From assembly GCF_002043005.1 (NCBI RefSeq), contig NZ_CP020330.1, positions 2,870,001-2,934,000 on the forward strand: a stretch of DNA of 64,000 nucleotides, in the 5' to 3' direction. Origin of the DNA: Martelella mediterranea DSM 17316. Lineage in GTDB: Bacteria > Pseudomonadota > Alphaproteobacteria > Rhizobiales > Rhizobiaceae. Positions 52,670-60,778 of this stretch are shown in pieces; the stretch's first letter is position 1; each line of letters opens with the position of its first letter. The notes beneath the pieces were generated by a model. It saw nothing but the letters and a program-made list of their open reading frames with translations, had not been told where the DNA came from and ran no database searches. A program made the position numbers and the translations under genes.

Positions 52670-53499
52670 TGGGCCACCAATTGCGCGCCATAGGTATAGT
52701 TGTGGCGCTTCAGCCAGCGTCTGTAGGCGATGGATGTCATGTCGGCCCGCGTCGGGATTTCCTTGCCGGGGTCAAGCGGCAGGCGCGCGGGGATCTGGTT
52801 TTCGAGGATCGAACGGTCCTGCAGGAAGATCATCTGCTGGAACTGGATCAGGTCGGTCATCGAGGAGGTGTCGTCAAACAGCGCCATCCACGGCCATACC
52901 TCGCACACTTCCTCCGTCAGCGGTTGAACGAAGAGCGCGATCACATCCCACTCGCCGGGGCGCGGCGGACAGGATTTGTAAAGCACCGAACAGGTGGGGG
53001 CGGGGACGCGGTACATATAGTCCGTGTCGATGCCGCCGCTTGCCGACTTGGCCGCCTGCGGCTGGTAGAACTTCACCTGGGTCGCCCAGACCTCGTCCTC
53101 CTCCTCGCGGATTTCGACCTTGTAGTTGAAGACTTCGGTATGCGGCTCCGCGCCGAGAATATCGGTGTGGACGAACGGGAAATGGGCGATGTCGAGAAAG
53201 TTTTCCACGGCCCTGAGCGGCGAGCACTGAACCCGGACGATCCCGACTTCGACAAGGCGGCGTTCGGGATCGTCGGCTTCCGGAATGTCGAACAGTTCGT
53301 GGTCGGGCGTGCCGAGCGAGGTCCAGACGTGGCCGTAGCGTATCCGTACCGGCAGCGCACGTCCGTCTTCGGTTGTCACCTTCGCCTCGTCAGCGCCGAC
53401 GCGCGCCACGGTGATGTTCTCGCCCATCAGCATGGTGTCGCGGCGATCGAGCTGGCTGAACAGCGCGACCGGATACCATTCGTCTCGCATGGCATTCAT
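52666..53499 (-). CDS. Rieske-type oxygenase catalytic subunit lacking the Rieske cluster
   Basis: A 277-residue non-haem iron oxygenase chain. The catalytic motif is NFLDIAHFPFVH (Asn100, Asp103, His106, His111), with Asp228 in FLQDRSILENQ as likely third iron ligand. Residues 5-65 look like a Rieske fold (RDEWYPVALFSQL, ITVARVG, YGHVWTSLG) but the CxH and CxxH ligands are absent. It overlaps the upstream Rieske protein by ATGA. Electrons must therefore come from the partner. NdmC-like N-demethylation of a purine is inferred. Confidence 0.87.
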   Translation of the reverse strand: MNAMRDEWYPVALFSQLDRRDTMLMGENITVARVGADEAKVTTEDGRALPVRIRYGHVWTSLGTPDHELFDIPEADDPERRLVEVGIVRVQCSPLRAVENFLDIAHFPFVHTDILGAEPHTEVFNYKVEIREEEDEVWATQVKFYQPQAAKSASGGIDTDYMYRVPAPTCSVLYKSCPPRPGEWDVIALFVQPLTEEVCEVWPWMALFDDTSSMTDLIQFQQMIFLQDRSILENQIPARLPLDPGKEIPTRADMTSIAYRRWLKRHNYTYGAQLVAQ

Positions 53500-54143
53500 G
53501 AGCCGGCTCCCTGGTTGCTGGCGGCTTCCGCCTTGCGGCGCAGCGTTTCCGCCTGCCGCGAGACGGCGATCCGCTGCGGGGGCGTTGCGTCGGCGGAAAC
53601 GAGCACATGAATCAACGTTGCGGCTTCGCCCTGCGGGGCAAGCAGAAGACAGAAGGCGTCATCGGATGGTTTCAGCAGGCCGTCGGCATCCGCTTTTGCT
53701 TCAGTGGCCAGTTCGATGGCGGCAATGCCGGCGCTCACGCTCAGCGAGCGAAGCGGCATCAGCCCGTTCAGGGGCGGCGGCGTGCCGGCATCCTCGCCGC
53801 TCGCGATCCAGATGATGCCGTCCTGTTCGATCACGGGATAGGTTTCAACGCGGATGGTCTTTGGCGGGGTCAGATCGGGGTGGGCCGGGATGCGCAGACA
53901 CTGGCCATCCTGGCCATAGCGCCAGCCATGATAAATGCAGGACAGCGCCTCGCCGCGCACGAAGCCGTGGGAAAGGCGCATGCCCCTGTGGGGACAGCGG
54001 TCGTCGGAGGCGGTCAGGCGGCCGGAGGCGCTGCGCCACAGGGCGATGGTCTTGGTCGCGAGACTGGCCGGCATCGCCGTGCTCGCGGCCAGGTCGGCCG
54101 AGAGCGCCGCCGGCGTCCATCTGCCTGTTGTCTGGGGGTGCAT
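53496..54143 (-). CDS. Rieske [2Fe-2S] protein lacking the mononuclear iron site
   Basis: A 215-residue protein. The Rieske ligands are complete: Cys50 and His52 in CPHRG, Cys69 and His72 in CIYHGW. The remaining 110 residues resemble part of an oxygenase catalytic domain (FCLLLAPQGEAATLIHVLVSAD) but contain no D-x2-H-x4-H motif. It should be the electron donor for the adjacent Rieske-less oxygenase. Start ATG 54143 (MHPQTTGRW) is preferred; ATG 54173 is possible. First gene of the operon. No reductase gene is nearby. Confidence 0.87.
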   Translation of the reverse strand: MHPQTTGRWTPAALSADLAASTAMPASLATKTIALWRSASGRLTASDDRCPHRGMRLSHGFVRGEALSCIYHGWRYGQDGQCLRIPAHPDLTPPKTIRVETYPVIEQDGIIWIASGEDAGTPPPLNGLMPLRSLSVSAGIAAIELATEAKADADGLLKPSDDAFCLLLAPQGEAATLIHVLVSADATPPQRIAVSRQAETLRRKAEAASNQGAGS

Positions 54144-54219
54144 TTCGGGGCTTTCCAAACATTGATTTGTCATCGGCCGGCGCGCCCTTTCAACAAGTGA
54201 TCGCATCGACGGCGTCTAA

Positions 54220-54234
54220 ATTTGCACAGCAAAT
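54220..54234 (-). promoter_or_regulatory. Palindromic operator candidate of the purine operon
   Basis: ATTTGC-ACA-GCAAAT is a perfect inverted repeat 77 bases upstream of the Rieske start. A related AAATTTGATGCAAAG stretch follows at about 54254-54270. Spacing and symmetry suit a dimeric repressor, but no regulator gene is linked. Confidence 0.5.
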
Positions 54235-54323
54235 ATGCATTGGCAAGAATGAACAAATTTGATGCAAAGGTAATTCAGGGTGCGGTCGCCGAAGCCGGGC
54301 GTCTTGAGGCATAGCTGGCCCCG

Positions 54324-54605
54324 TCAATGGCCGACCGGCTCATCGGATTTCGGCATGGCATTGAGCGGCAGGCATTCGATGTCTTCGACCCAGATATCGA
54401 TCGGCCCCAGCGAACAGGCCATTTCCATCGCGTCGATCAGGGCAGGCGGGCCTTTGACCGCCATCTCGATGCGCTCGGGCGAGGCGGTGATGATTCGCTT
54501 CTCCAGTCCGAGCTTGCGGGCATGCCGGTCCATCCACGGGATGAAGCTGTCGGCGCCGAAACGGCCGCGCATGATGAATTTCTGTGTCTGGTCGATCTGG
54601 GTCAA
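54324..54605 (-). CDS. Acylphosphatase-like protein, catalytic residues apparently lost
   Basis: A protein of about 93 residues if read from TTG 54605 (MTQIDQTQKF); no ATG gives a sensible N-terminus of family length. It keeps the acylphosphatase outline (IMRGRF...ARKLGLEKRI...IEMAVKGPPALIDAMEMACSLGP..IWVEDIE). The GxVQGVxFR loop is replaced by GRFGADSFIPW, lacking the catalytic Arg, and the Asn after the second strand is not evident. Divergent from folA. A binding or regulatory role is more likely than catalysis. Confidence 0.65.
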   Translation of the reverse strand: MTQIDQTQKFIMRGRFGADSFIPWMDRHARKLGLEKRIITASPERIEMAVKGPPALIDAMEMACSLGPIDIWVEDIECLPLNAMPKSDEPVGH

Positions 54606-54793
54606 AGGCGGTTCTCTGAAAGGGTCGTCGCGCCTGCCGAAGGCTTTCGGCCAGATTATGCAGTCGCGTCGTACCCGTCCAGCCCTCGCGCGGACAATCC
54701 CCCTCTTCTGGGCCCCCTCTGGCCCCCTCTGGCATTGCGCCTTGCAAGATGGGTATGGCATGAAGCGGCGAGCCGCTTTTGAGGAGCCCAATC

Positions 54794-55309
54794 ATGGAAA
54801 AAATCGATATCGTGCTGGTCGCGGCCGTGGCCGAAAACGGGGTGATCGGCCGGGCCGGCGACATGCCCTGGCACCTGGGCTCCGATTTCAGACGCTTTCG
54901 CGCGATCACCAAAGGCAAGCCGCAGATCATGGGCCGCAAGACCTTCGAATCGATCGGCAAGCCGCTTCCCGGCCGCACCAATATCGTCGTGTCGCGCGAT
55001 CCCGGCCTCGTGATCGAGGGATGCCTGACCGCGACCTCGCTGGAGGACGCGCTGGCGCTCGCCAGAAAGGACGCCGTGGAGAAGGGCGTGGACGAAATCT
55101 GCATTCAGGGCGGCGGCGAAATCTACCGGCAGGCGCTAGCACTGGCCGACCGGCTGCGCATCACCCATGTCGAGACCACGCTTGCAGGCGATACGGTGTT
55201 TCCGGAAATCGATCCCGCGCTCTGGGAGGTTGGCGAGGAGGAAAGGCTTCCCGCCGGCGAGAAGGATGACTATCCGACCTGCTACAGGGTCTATGAGCGG
55301 TGTCGTTGA
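54794..55309 (+). CDS. folA: Dihydrofolate reductase
   Basis: A 171-residue NADPH-dependent enzyme that regenerates tetrahydrofolate in the cytoplasm. Signatures: VAAVAENGVIGRAGDMPWHL, IMGRKTFESIGKPLPGRTNIVVSR and CIQGGGEIYRQAL. ATG 54794 follows GAGGAG by eight bases. thyA, its usual neighbour, is not in the window. hflK follows after 144 bases. Confidence 0.95.
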   Translation: MEKIDIVLVAAVAENGVIGRAGDMPWHLGSDFRRFRAITKGKPQIMGRKTFESIGKPLPGRTNIVVSRDPGLVIEGCLTATSLEDALALARKDAVEKGVDEICIQGGGEIYRQALALADRLRITHVETTLAGDTVFPEIDPALWEVGEEERLPAGEKDDYPTCYRVYERCR

Positions 55310-55453
55310 ACAGGAATTTACCGAGAAAACTCTTTCGTTATCACGGATCGCGTTGAAAGCGGTCGTCTGCATCCTTATAACGGGTCAAACGCCTTGCGCG
55401 TCAACGGGACCGCGCTTTGCGGTTCAGAGGAAACAAACAGTTAAGAGGTGTGG

Positions 55454-56599
55454 ATGCCCTGGAGCAATCAGAATGGCGGCGGTCCCTGGGGAGGCGGCGG
55501 CGATAATCAGGGGCCCTGGGGCCAGGGGCCGAAGCGCCCCTCCGGCGGCGGCAATGGCGGCAACGGAAACGGCGGCCCGCCTGATATCGAGGATTTCTTC
55601 CGCAAGGGCCAGGATCAGTTCAAGGGCATGTTCCCCGGCGGTTTCAGCGCCGGCCTGATCGCGATCATCGTTCTGGTGTTGGCGGTGTTCTGGATCATGC
55701 AGTCGGTCTACACCATCCAGCCCGACCAGCGCGGCGTGGAACTGCGCTTCGGCAAGCCCAAGACGGACGTCGCCCAACCGGGTCTGCACTTCATGTTCTG
55801 GCCGTTCGAGACCGTCGAAAAGGTCGACATCACCGAACGTCGCATGAGCCTTGGCGGCGGCCGCGGAGACCCCGAGGGCATCATGTTGACCGGCGATCAG
55901 AACATCGTCGATCTCAGCTTCTCGGTGATCTACAACGTGACCGACCCCAAGAGCTTCCTGTTTGATGTCGAATCGCCCATCGAGACGCTCAATCAGGTAT
56001 CGGAAAGCGCCATGCGCGAAGTTGTCGGCCGCAGGCCCGCCAACGACGTCTACCGCGAGCAGCGTGAGGCGATCGCCGTCAACGTGAAGTCGATCATTCA
56101 GGAAACGATGAACGAATACGGCGCCGGCATCACCGTCAACGCGGTGTCCTTCCAGGATGCGTCGCCGCCGCAACAGGTGGCCGATGCCTTCGACGAGGTG
56201 CAGCGCGCCGGACAGGATGCGGACCGCTTCCAGCAGGAAGCCAACCAGTATGCCAACAAGGAACTGGGCGCTGCCCGCGGTAACGCGGCCGTGGTCCGCG
56301 AGGCGGCGGCGGCCTACAAGGACCGCGTCGTCAAGGAAGCAGAGGGTGAGGCCGAGCGCTTCATCTCGATCTATGATTCCTATCGCACCGCACCTGACGT
56401 GACACGCAAGCGCCTCTATCTCGAGACCATGCAGGACGCGTTGTCGCAGTCCAAGAACGTCATCGTCGATGATGAAGGGCAGGGGGTCGTTCCCTATCTG
56501 CCGCTCGATCAGATCGACCGTGATGCGGCCCAGCGGACGCAGCGGACGCTTCCCGCATCATCCTCGACGCAGAACCTGACGCAGGGAGCGAGCCAGTAA
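55454..56599 (+). CDS. hflK: HflK, FtsH protease modulator
   Basis: A 381-residue SPFH-domain membrane protein. The N-terminus is Gly-rich and cytoplasmic (PWSNQNGGGPWGGGG), then one membrane segment (residues 68-92, GLIAIIVLVLAVFWIM), the band-7 domain (YTIQPDQRGVELRFGKP) and a coiled coil (QQEANQYANKELGAARG). With HflC it encloses FtsH hexamers in the inner membrane. Its TAA shares one base with the hflC ATG. ATG 55454 is preferred over GTG 55448. Confidence 0.95.
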   Translation: MPWSNQNGGGPWGGGGDNQGPWGQGPKRPSGGGNGGNGNGGPPDIEDFFRKGQDQFKGMFPGGFSAGLIAIIVLVLAVFWIMQSVYTIQPDQRGVELRFGKPKTDVAQPGLHFMFWPFETVEKVDITERRMSLGGGRGDPEGIMLTGDQNIVDLSFSVIYNVTDPKSFLFDVESPIETLNQVSESAMREVVGRRPANDVYREQREAIAVNVKSIIQETMNEYGAGITVNAVSFQDASPPQQVADAFDEVQRAGQDADRFQQEANQYANKELGAARGNAAVVREAAAAYKDRVVKEAEGEAERFISIYDSYRTAPDVTRKRLYLETMQDALSQSKNVIVDDEGQGVVPYLPLDQIDRDAAQRTQRTLPASSSTQNLTQGASQ

Positions 56600-57546
56600 T
56601 GTCATCCAATCGTCTTCTCGCTACCCTTGCCGCCATTGGCGTCATTCTCGTGGTGCTTTACGGCTCGTTCTTCGTGGTCAATCCGCGCCAGCAGGCGATC
56701 GTCATCCGTTTCGGTGAGATCCAGCGCGTGGAGTCGGAGCCGGGAATCTATTTCAAGCTTCCCTTCTCCTTCATCGATGCCGACCGCGTTCAGTATGTCT
56801 CGAAGCAGGATCTCCGCTTTGACCTCAGCGATCTGCGTATCCAGGTCGCCGACGGCAAGTTCTACATCGTCGACGCTTTCGCGGTGTACAACATCAACGA
56901 TCCCGAACGCTTCCGCGAGGCCGTTTCGGGCGACCGGACGGAGGCCGAAGGGCAGTTGCGGTCGCTGCTCGATTCGGCCCTGCGCCGGGTCTATGGCCTG
57001 CGCGGCTTCCAGGCGGCGCTTTCCTTCGAACGCGCTTCGATGATGGAGGAAGTCCAGGAACTGCTGCGCAACGACGCCGAGAAGCTCGGCATCAAGATCG
57101 TCGACGTCCGCGTTCTGCGCACCGACCTGACCCCCGAGGTCTCGGAAGATACCTATTCGCGGATGAAGTCGGAGCGTCTTGCGGAAGCCGAGGCGATCCG
57201 GGCAAACGGCCGCGAACAGGCCGAAACCCGGCGGGCCGTGGCCGATCGCCAGGTCGTCGAGATCACCTCGCAGGCGGAAAAGGAAGCCGAAATCCTGCGC
57301 GGTGAGGGCGATGGCCAACGCAACCGCATCCTTGGCGATGCCTATGGCCGCGATCCTGCCTTCTTCGCCTTCTATCGTTCGATGAACGCCTACAAGGACG
57401 TCATCAACGACAATGCGACGATGGTGCTGTCGCCGAATTCGGAGTTCTTCGAGTATTTCGGCTCCAGCGGCAGCGACGATGCGCCCGCGCCATTCGCGCC
57501 GGACGTGGAAGAGGATACGACGGAAGCTCCCGCCGGGAGCAACTGA
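56599..57546 (+). CDS. hflC: HflC, FtsH protease modulator
   Basis: A 315-residue SPFH partner of HflK with an N-terminal membrane anchor (RLLATLAAIGVILVVLYGSF), the band-7 domain (VNPRQQAIVIRFGEIQRV) and a coiled-coil C-half (RMKSERLAEAEAIRANGREQ). The TAATG overlap with hflK couples their translation. Full length. Confidence 0.95.
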   Translation: MSSNRLLATLAAIGVILVVLYGSFFVVNPRQQAIVIRFGEIQRVESEPGIYFKLPFSFIDADRVQYVSKQDLRFDLSDLRIQVADGKFYIVDAFAVYNINDPERFREAVSGDRTEAEGQLRSLLDSALRRVYGLRGFQAALSFERASMMEEVQELLRNDAEKLGIKIVDVRVLRTDLTPEVSEDTYSRMKSERLAEAEAIRANGREQAETRRAVADRQVVEITSQAEKEAEILRGEGDGQRNRILGDAYGRDPAFFAFYRSMNAYKDVINDNATMVLSPNSEFFEYFGSSGSDDAPAPFAPDVEEDTTEAPAGSN

Positions 57547-57549
57547 TCC

Positions 57550-57741
57550 ATGCTGATGCAGGATATCCTGATCGGATTCGCATTCTTTCTGATCATCGAG
57601 GGGCTGGTCTATGCACTGGCCCCTTCGTTTCTTGTCTCCATGGCAAGACTGCTGCCGACTTTCTCGGAAGGCGCATTGAGGCTGGCAGGCGTTGTCGCCG
57701 TCGCGCTTGGCGTGCTGCTGGTGTTCCTGGTGCACGGGTGA
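57550..57741 (+). CDS. DUF2065 small membrane protein (YjeT-like)
   Basis: A 63-residue protein with two hydrophobic helices (DILIGFAFFLIIEGLVYAL and LRLAGVVAVALGVLLVFLV) around a short basic loop. DUF2065 proteins are regularly encoded next to hflKC; function unknown. The gene begins three bases after the hflC stop. ATG 57550 or 57556 may be the start. Confidence 0.88.
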   Translation: MLMQDILIGFAFFLIIEGLVYALAPSFLVSMARLLPTFSEGALRLAGVVAVALGVLLVFLVHG

Positions 57742-57834
57742 GGCCGTGGGAGGCGGGCCCATCATTTTCGGAGGGTCCGGTCTCGATCTTCGCCGGAAAT
57801 GCCCTATGATCTGATCATCAATGACGGAGGCTTC

Positions 57835-59334
57835 ATGTCGAAGACAGTCGATTCCCTCTTTGTCCGCCGCCTTGCCGGTCTCGGGCTTGCTGTCGCTCTG
57901 GCCGCTTCGACGCCGCTTGCGGGTCCGGCCGGCCGGGCGGAGGCGGAAACCCTCTCCGACGTCTCGATCGCCGACATGGCCGAAAGGCTGCTGCCCTCCG
58001 TGGTCAATATCTCGATCTCGCAGGAAGGCGATGGCGACGCCGGCGATCGTCCGGTGCCCAAGGTGCCCGAAGGCCAGCCGTTCGAGGAATTCTTCGAGGA
58101 CTTTTTCGACGGCGAAGGCGGGCCCGGCAGCCGGCCGGTGTCGTCGCTCGGTTCCGGCTTCATCATCGATCCGGACGGCATCATCGTCACGAACAACCAC
58201 GTGATCGAGAATGCCGACACGATTTCCGTGACGCTTGCCGATGGCGAGACGCTGGACGCGACGCTGCTCGGCGTCGATGACAAGACCGATCTCGCGGTTC
58301 TCAAGGTGGAGCCCGATGCGCCGCTGCCGGCGGTGAAGTTCGGCGATTCGCGCACCGTGCGAATTGGCGAATGGGTGGTGGCGATCGGCAACCCCTTCGG
58401 TCTCGGCGGCTCGGTGACGCTCGGCATCGTCTCGGCGCGCGGGCGCGAGCTCGACGGGCCCTATGACAATTTCATCCAGACCGACGCGGCGATCAACAAG
58501 GGCAATTCCGGCGGCCCGCTGTTCAACATGGATGGCGAGGTGATCGGCATCAATACCGCGATCCTTTCGCCCTCGGGCGGCTCGATCGGCATCGGTTTTG
58601 CCGTCCCAAGCGAACTGGCGGAGAATATCGTCGATCAGCTCGTCGAGTTCGGTCAGACGCGGCGCGGCTGGATCGGCATTCGCGTGCTGGAGGTCAGCGA
58701 TGACCTTGCGGCTTCGCTGGGTTCGGACGATCCATCGGGCGTCGCGGTCGGCTCGATCATCGAGGATGGACCGAGTGCCGGCGGCCCGCTTGAGGAAGGC
58801 GATATCATCCTCAGTTTCGACGGCCATCCGATCGAAAGCCCCCGCGACCTGCCGCGTTTTGTCGCCGAAAGCCGGATCGGCGAGCCGGCCGATGTCGAGA
58901 TCGTGCGCGATGGCGAACGAATGACGGTTCAGGTGACGCCGCAACTGCTGGAGGAACCAGAACTGGCGGAGAGCGGGCCGGCATTGACCGATGAAGCCCT
59001 GCCGGAGGATGGCGTGCCCGATCAGCCCGGCCTGCCGGTGTCGCTCTACGGGCTGACGCTTGGCGATCTCGACGACAATGGCCGCGCGCTCTACCAGATC
59101 GACGGCGATGTCGAGGGCGTGCTGATCACCGAGGTCGAGCCGGACAGCGCCGGCGCCGACGAGGGGCTGGAGCCCGGCATGGTGATCGTGGAGGTCGAGC
59201 AGGATGCGGTTTCGACGCCGCAGGAGGTGCGCTCAAGCATCGTCAAGCTGATCTCCGAGGGCCGCCGCAGCGTGTCGCTGATGGTTGCGGCCCCGGACGG
59301 CGCGCTCAGCATTGTCAGCCTGGTGCTGGAATAG
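57835..59334 (+). CDS. degP: DegP/DegQ-type periplasmic serine endoprotease (HtrA)
   Basis: A 499-residue HtrA protease. A Sec signal peptide (FVRRLAGLGLAVALAASTP) is followed by the trypsin-like domain with His122 (TNNHVIEN), Asp152 (DDKTDLAV) and Ser225 (GNSGGPLF), then two PDZ domains (starting near RRGWIGIRVLEVSD and near the ALYQIDGDVEGVLITEVEP). ATG 57835 has GGAGG seven bases upstream. Part of the conserved hflK-hflC-DUF2065-degP quality-control cluster. DegP versus DegQ is not decided. Confidence 0.94.
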   Translation: MSKTVDSLFVRRLAGLGLAVALAASTPLAGPAGRAEAETLSDVSIADMAERLLPSVVNISISQEGDGDAGDRPVPKVPEGQPFEEFFEDFFDGEGGPGSRPVSSLGSGFIIDPDGIIVTNNHVIENADTISVTLADGETLDATLLGVDDKTDLAVLKVEPDAPLPAVKFGDSRTVRIGEWVVAIGNPFGLGGSVTLGIVSARGRELDGPYDNFIQTDAAINKGNSGGPLFNMDGEVIGINTAILSPSGGSIGIGFAVPSELAENIVDQLVEFGQTRRGWIGIRVLEVSDDLAASLGSDDPSGVAVGSIIEDGPSAGGPLEEGDIILSFDGHPIESPRDLPRFVAESRIGEPADVEIVRDGERMTVQVTPQLLEEPELAESGPALTDEALPEDGVPDQPGLPVSLYGLTLGDLDDNGRALYQIDGDVEGVLITEVEPDSAGADEGLEPGMVIVEVEQDAVSTPQEVRSSIVKLISEGRRSVSLMVAAPDGALSIVSLVLE

Positions 59335-59339
59335 CGGAC

Positions 59340-59894
59340 TCAGCCCTGCCAGTCGGCCTTGTGGAGACGGTAGAGCACGTGGCGTTTCAGGTGCGGATGG
59401 CTGTCCGGAATTGAAGGATGGTCGAAATCGCCCGCAAGGTCCCGCTCCATGCCCAACCGTTCCATGACCGCCGTCGAGCGGTGGTTGTCGGCGACCGCGA
59501 ATGAGACGAGTTGGTCGTGGCCGCGTTCGTCGAAGGCGAGCGCGATCATGGCGCGGGCGGCCTCCGTGGCATAGCCCTTGCCCCAGTGAGCCGTCGTCAT
59601 CCGCCATCCGATCTCGGGCGTGCCGTCCGGTTTTATGTCGGCGCTGTAGACCTTGTTGAGGCCGGTGAAGCCGATCACCTCGCCGTTGTCCTTCAGCTCC
59701 ACGGCTGGAAAGCCATAGCCGGTGTCGGCGATCATCGCGCGGATCGTGTCGAAGAGTGCGTCGCTCTCCGCCCTGGTGCGCCGCATCGGGAAGAAGGCCA
59801 TCACCGTGTCGTCGGAGTTGATCTCGTGGAACAGGTCGCGGTCGCGGTCTTCCCAGTTGCGGATAATCAGGCGTTCGGTTTCAGCGAGCTTCAT
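59340..59894 (-). CDS. GNAT-family N-acetyltransferase (RimJ/RimL-like)
   Basis: A 184-residue acetyltransferase. It begins LAETERLIIRNWEDRD and has the acetyl-CoA loop (TTAHWGKGYATEAARAMI) and the C-terminal NHRSTAVMERLGM motif of the Acetyltransf_3 group. The acceptor is unknown. It overlaps the serB stop by four bases and converges on degP with a five-base gap. Confidence 0.9.
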   Translation of the reverse strand: MKLAETERLIIRNWEDRDRDLFHEINSDDTVMAFFPMRRTRAESDALFDTIRAMIADTGYGFPAVELKDNGEVIGFTGLNKVYSADIKPDGTPEIGWRMTTAHWGKGYATEAARAMIALAFDERGHDQLVSFAVADNHRSTAVMERLGMERDLAGDFDHPSIPDSHPHLKRHVLYRLHKADWQG

Positions 59895-60778
59895 GGCGCG
59901 AAATCCTCCTGTCGGTAGCCCTGAATATAAAGCAACGCCGTCAGATCGCCATGGTCGATGCGGATCGAGGCCTCCGCGGCAACCTTCGGCTTGGCATGGA
60001 GCGCGACGCCGCTGCCGGCGAGCTTGATCATGCCGAGATCGTTGGCGCCGTCGCCGACGGCCATGACATCGGCCACGGAAATGCCGCGCTTGGCCGCGAC
60101 ATCATGCAGCGCCTCGACCTTGGCCTCGCGCCCGAGGATGGGATCGGCAACGTGGCCCGTGAGCTTTCCGCCGTCTTCCAGCAGGATATTGGCGCGGTTT
60201 TCGTCAAAGCCCAGCATGGCCGCGATCCGGCTGGTGAACACGGTAAAGCCGCCGGAGACCAGCGCCGCATAGCCGCCATTTGCCTTCATCGTCGCGATCA
60301 GCGTCCTGCCGCCGGGCGTAAGCGTGATGCGCTTTTCGATGATCTCGTCAACGATGCCGATCGAAAGCCCCTTCAGCAATGCGACCCGTTCGCGCACGGC
60401 CGGCTCGAATTCGATCTCGCCATTCATGGCGCGGGCGGTGATGGCGGCGACCTTGTCCTTGAGGCCGACTTCGGCGGCCAGCTCGTCGATGCATTCCTGG
60501 CCGATCATGGTGGAGTCCATATCCGCCAGCAGCGCCTTCTTGCGGCGCGTTGCGGCATCCTGCACCACGACGTCGACCGGCAGTGGGCCGATTGTCGCTC
60601 TGAGGGCGCTCTCCGCTGCCGCTCCATCCGCGCCTTCGGATAGCACGAGATCCGCCGCGATGCCGGTTGCCAGCCAGTTCGTCCTTTCCGTCTGCGCGGC
60701 GCCGGAAAGCCGGGAAACGAGGTCCTCAGTGACGACAGGGTTTGACGGATTGGCGACAAGCGTGGCAACGAGAGCCAT
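59891..60778 (-). CDS. serB: Phosphoserine phosphatase
   Basis: A 295-residue HAD phosphatase for the last step of serine synthesis. The nucleophile motif is LLADMDSTMIGQE (DxDST), with GGRTLIATMKANGGYAALVSGGFT (motif II Ser) and AVGDGANDLGMI (motif IV). The N-terminal part is the usual ACT-like region. ATG 60778 (MALVATLVANPSNPV) follows GAGGA. This ATG overlaps the miaA ATG on the other strand. Confidence 0.95.
   Translation of the reverse strand: MALVATLVANPSNPVVTEDLVSRLSGAAQTERTNWLATGIAADLVLSEGADGAAAESALRATIGPLPVDVVVQDAATRRKKALLADMDSTMIGQECIDELAAEVGLKDKVAAITARAMNGEIEFEPAVRERVALLKGLSIGIVDEIIEKRITLTPGGRTLIATMKANGGYAALVSGGFTVFTSRIAAMLGFDENRANILLEDGGKLTGHVADPILGREAKVEALHDVAAKRGISVADVMAVGDGANDLGMIKLAGSGVALHAKPKVAAEASIRIDHGDLTALLYIQGYRQEDFAP

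Noticed and set aside
53490..53505. Explaining the split Rieske oxygenase as a frameshift
   Set aside because: Each chain keeps a degenerate version of the domain the other has, and the two genes overlap by a clean ATGA; a single frameshift would not duplicate both domains.
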